This document shows positions 61,658 through 64,000 of a stretch of 64,000 nucleotides of DNA, one piece after another (within the stretch, counting starts at the first letter, position 1; every line of letters begins with the position of its first letter). The notes below the pieces were generated by a model. The model worked only from the letters and a program-made list of their open reading frames with translations. It had not been told where the DNA came from and searched no databases. Where the stretch lies: contig JAQDCK010000001.1 of NCBI GenBank assembly GCA_027681045.1, positions 124,001-188,000 of the forward strand. The letters are read 5' to 3'. A program made the translations under genes and the position numbers. Source of the stretch: Lactobacillaceae bacterium AF64-9pH9TA. Lineage in GTDB: Bacteria > Bacillota > Bacilli > Lactobacillales > Lactobacillaceae.

Positions 61658-61671
61658 TTTCTTCTAGCAAG

Positions 61672-61702
61672 AAAAAGGATGGGGAGACCCATCCTTTTTT
61701 TG
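61672..61702 (+). terminator. Terminator after tsf
   Basis: AAAAAGGATGGG / CCCATCCTTTTT perfect 12-bp stem, short loop, then further T. Confidence 0.92.
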
Positions 61703-61806
61703 TGGACAAATTAACTTTCGTAAATTTAAGCTGGGGAAATAGGATAAATAGGAGAGACAGTTTTCTGTTTTATGGTAAAATAGTTAGAGCTAATTAGGAG
61801 GGCATT

Positions 61807-62532
61807 ATGAGTCAAGTTAAATATCATCGTATCATTTTGAAAATTTCCGGCGAAGCTTTGGCCGGGGAAAAGGGAACTGGCATTGACCCAACTGTGATCA
61901 AGAAATTGGCACATGAAATCAAGCTGGTTCATGACATGGGCGTGCAGATCGGCGTCGTTTGCGGCGGCGGCAACATGTGGCGCGGTGAAACCGGGGCCAA
62001 GCTGGGCATGGAAAGAGCTCAAGCTGACTACATGGGCATGCTGGCCACGATCATGAATGGCCTGGCCCTGCAAGATGGCCTGGAAACTGCTGGCGTGCCA
62101 ACCAGACTGCAAACCTCAATCTCCATGCGGCAGGTAGCTGAACCTTACATCCGCCGGGTCGCAATCAGCCACATGGAAAAGAACCGGGTCGTTATCTTCG
62201 GCGGCGGCACTGGCAACCCATACTTCTCAACTGACACCACGGCTGCTTTGCGGGCAGCGGAAATTAACTCTGACGTGATCTTGATGGCCAAGAACGGGGT
62301 TGATGGCGTCTACACTGCTGACCCGAACCTGGATCCAAGTGCCAAGAAGTTCGCTGAACTGACCCAGCTGGACATGATCTCCAAGGGCCTGCAAGTCATG
62401 GACAGAACTGCCAGCTCCTTGTCCATGGACACTCATATTCCATTGATCGTCTTCAACGTCAACACTCCAGGCAACATCAAGCGTGTAGTTGAAGGCGAAA
62501 ACATCGGGACGATTATCAGAGGTGACAAGTAA
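61807..62532 (+). CDS. pyrH: UMP kinase
   Basis: Phosphorylates UMP to UDP. The 241-aa protein has [18 protein letters not shown] and [19 protein letters not shown], typical of the bacterial amino-acid-kinase-fold enzyme. A promoter with extended -10 TGGTAAAAT (hexamer 61776-61781) lies after the tsf terminator. TTAGGAGG precedes ATG 61807. It overlaps frr by one base. Confidence 0.96.
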   Translation: MSQVKYHRIILKISGEALAGEKGTGIDPTVIKKLAHEIKLVHDMGVQIGVVCGGGNMWRGETGAKLGMERAQADYMGMLATIMNGLALQDGLETAGVPTRLQTSISMRQVAEPYIRRVAISHMEKNRVVIFGGGTGNPYFSTDTTAALRAAEINSDVILMAKNGVDGVYTADPNLDPSAKKFAELTQLDMISKGLQVMDRTASSLSMDTHIPLIVFNVNTPGNIKRVVEGENIGTIIRGDK

Positions 62533-63089
62533 TGAACAACGAAACGATTGCTAAAGCCAAGAGCAACATGAACAAGTCCATCGAAGTCTACCAGAGCAAT
62601 CTGGCAACTGTCCGGGCCGGGGTAGCCAATGCCTCCCTTTTGGACCGGGTGATGGTTGAATACTACGGGGTACCGACTCCGCTGGTCCAAATGGCTGGGA
62701 TCACCATTCCAGAACCACGGGTTTTGATGATCACTCCATATGACAAGACTTCTTTGAACGATATTGAACACGCCATTTTGGCTTCTGACCTGGGCCTTAC
62801 GCCAGCTAACGACGGTAACGTCATCCGCCTGGTTATCCCGCAACTGACCGGGGAACGGCGGCAGGAAATTGCCAAGGAAGTCGGCAAGCTGGCTGAAGAA
62901 GCCAAGATTGCTGTCCGCAATGTCCGCCAGGAAGCCATGAAGGCTTTGAAGAAGCAGGAAAAAGACGGCGAAATCACTGAAGACGAAGAACGGCGCCTGG
63001 AAAAGGAAGTCCAGAAGGTCACTGATGAATCAACCAAGAAGATTGACCAGATGGCTGACAACAAGCGCAAGGAAATCACTCAGGGTTAA
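62532..63089 (+). CDS. frr: Ribosome recycling factor
   Basis: Splits post-termination ribosomes together with EF-G. The 185-aa protein matches over its length, including [16 protein letters not shown] and the C-terminal [14 protein letters not shown]. The ATG overlaps the pyrH stop. Confidence 0.97.
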   Translation: MNNETIAKAKSNMNKSIEVYQSNLATVRAGVANASLLDRVMVEYYGVPTPLVQMAGITIPEPRVLMITPYDKTSLNDIEHAILASDLGLTPANDGNVIRLVIPQLTGERRQEIAKEVGKLAEEAKIAVRNVRQEAMKALKKQEKDGEITEDEERRLEKEVQKVTDESTKKIDQMADNKRKEITQG

Positions 63090-63091
63090 TT

Positions 63092-63823
63092 ATGGATAAG
63101 AATAAGCAGCTGAATCATTTGGCGATCATCATGGACGGCAATGGCCGCTGGGCAAAGAAGCGGCACATGCCGCGCTTCATGGGCCACAAGGCCGGGATGG
63201 ACAACGTTGAAAAGATTGCGCTCGCGGCAGATGAGTTGGGAATTAAAGTCCTGACTCTTTATGCTTTTTCGACGGAAAATTGGGCCCGGCCCAAGGATGA
63301 GGTCAATTATTTGATGAACCTGCCGGTCAAGTTCTTTGACAAGTTCATGCCCCGCCTGCAGGCCCACAATGTTAAGGTCAACATCATGGGCTATCTGGAT
63401 GCCCTGCCGGAATCAACCAGGGAAGTGGTTGAGCGGGCCATGGCGGAAACCGCGGCCAATACAGGCCTGGTTTTAAACTTTGCCTTTAATTACGGGTCAA
63501 GAAAAGAAATCGTTTCAGCCGTGCAGGCTCTGGCAAAAGAGGCCGCCAGCGGGGAAATCGCGCCGGAAGCAATTACTGAAGACATGATTTCCGCCAAGCT
63601 GATGACCGCCAAATTTGCCCCTTATTCTGATCCAGACCTCTTGATCAGAACCTCTGGCGAGCAGAGAATCAGCAACTTCCTGCTCTGGCAGATTGCTTAC
63701 TCAGAGCTTGCCTTTACGGAAAAGGCCTGGCCGGACTTCGACGAAAACGACTTGGCCGAAATGGTTAAGATCTACCAGCACCGGGACCGGCGTTTTGGTA
63801 AATTAGATGAAACAGATAGTTAG
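63092..63823 (+). CDS. uppS: Undecaprenyl diphosphate synthase
   Basis: Builds the C55 lipid carrier for peptidoglycan and other wall polymers. The 243-aa cis-prenyltransferase has [13 protein letters not shown] with the catalytic Asp, FSTENWARP, and the late [19 protein letters not shown] and [11 protein letters not shown] motifs. It begins two bases after the frr stop. Confidence 0.97.
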   Translation: MDKNKQLNHLAIIMDGNGRWAKKRHMPRFMGHKAGMDNVEKIALAADELGIKVLTLYAFSTENWARPKDEVNYLMNLPVKFFDKFMPRLQAHNVKVNIMGYLDALPESTREVVERAMAETAANTGLVLNFAFNYGSRKEIVSAVQALAKEAASGEIAPEAITEDMISAKLMTAKFAPYSDPDLLIRTSGEQRISNFLLWQIAYSELAFTEKAWPDFDENDLAEMVKIYQHRDRRFGKLDETDS

Positions 63824-63828
63824 GTAAT

Positions 63829-64000
63829 ATGAAACAAAGAGTAATTACAGCAGTTGTTGCTTTATTGATTTTTATCCCGGTCCTGGTTGCCGGGGGCATG
63901 TGGATTGACTGGCTGGCTGCCTTTTTGGCTGCTGTCGGCATCAGTGAAGTCTTCTTGATGAAGAAGCAGATTCTGGTCTCAGTTGACTTCACCCTGGCTG
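63829..64000 (+). CDS. cdsA: Phosphatidate cytidylyltransferase, N-terminal part
   Basis: The gene runs off the window; 57 codons are visible, MKQRVITAVVALLIFIPVLV and then a second hydrophobic stretch, as at the start of CdsA. Position after uppS in pyrH-frr-uppS-cdsA supports the call. CdsA makes CDP-diacylglycerol from phosphatidic acid in the membrane. GGTAAT before the ATG is a weak ribosome-binding site. Confidence 0.85.
   Translation, partial: MKQRVITAVVALLIFIPVLVAGGMWIDWLAAFLAAVGISEVFLMKKQILVSVDFTLA

Overview
The window looks like chromosome from a lactobacillus of the Lactobacillus delbrueckii group. The evidence is lactobacillus-like proteins throughout, GC-rich third codon positions, an oppDFBCA1A2 oligopeptide-transport operon with two tandem binding proteins (the arrangement described for L. 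delbrueckii), a C69 dipeptidase and a GRP-type sugar transporter. The subspecies cannot be decided from the sequence by eye. No tRNA, rRNA, CRISPR array or prophage was seen.

Layout. 1-4015: end of the PP2C phosphatase gene, PASTA kinase prkC, rsgA, thiN. 4.1-9.6 kb: a large LPXTG surface protein behind two CcpA-like sites, and a half-size ABC exporter. 9.7-15.5 kb: rpmB (minus), yloU, fakA, recG, plsX, acpP. 15.7-23.5 kb: the opp operon. 23.6-34.1 kb: rnc, smc, ftsY, a dipeptidase gene, ylxM, ffh, rpsP, rimM, trmD. 34.1-37.6 kb: a SWIM-SNF2 helicase gene lying between trmD and rplS. 37.7-38.1 kb: rplS. From 1 to 38.1 kb this is the prpC-to-rplS backbone known from Bacillus subtilis, with accessory blocks inserted and some backbone genes (rpe, khpA, fabD/fabG, fapR) absent.

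38.1-44.3 kb is the most interesting part: a tight cluster of a TerB-N/TerB-C protein, a BrxD-type ATPase and a BrxHI/Lhr-like helicase, followed by a small protein made of two copies of an unrecognised domain. A GAAC-N4-GTTC dyad, the core of the Gram-positive LexA (SOS) box, sits just upstream of the cluster's extended -10. This looks like a DNA-damage-inducible genome-defence or DNA-processing module. 44.5-46.3 kb: a lone polar amino-acid binding lipoprotein and a GRP sugar transporter (minus) with a perfect 10-1-10 palindrome on its -35. 46.5-48.8 kb: an intact-looking IS605-type element (tnpA, tnpB, terminal hairpins, likely omega RNA) inserted exactly at the lexA stop codon. 48.8-50.1 kb: lexA (minus), ynzC, yneF.

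50.2-53.8 kb: a heterodimeric multidrug-type ABC exporter with one degenerate ATP site. 53.8-57.9 kb: an ACT-domain protein (minus) divergent from hom-lysC-asd. 57.9-59.6 kb: plsC (minus) and a TrmN6-like methyltransferase fused to a GIY-YIG domain. 59.65-64.0 kb: rpsB-tsf and pyrH-frr-uppS-cdsA (cut by the window end), with a structured leader before rpsB.

Functional themes are translation and secretion (SRP, FtsY, ribosomal proteins, RsgA, Frr), lipid and envelope precursor synthesis (FakA, PlsX, AcpP, PlsC, UppS, CdsA, Asd), peptide uptake and use, and a probable SOS-linked accessory module close to lexA itself.
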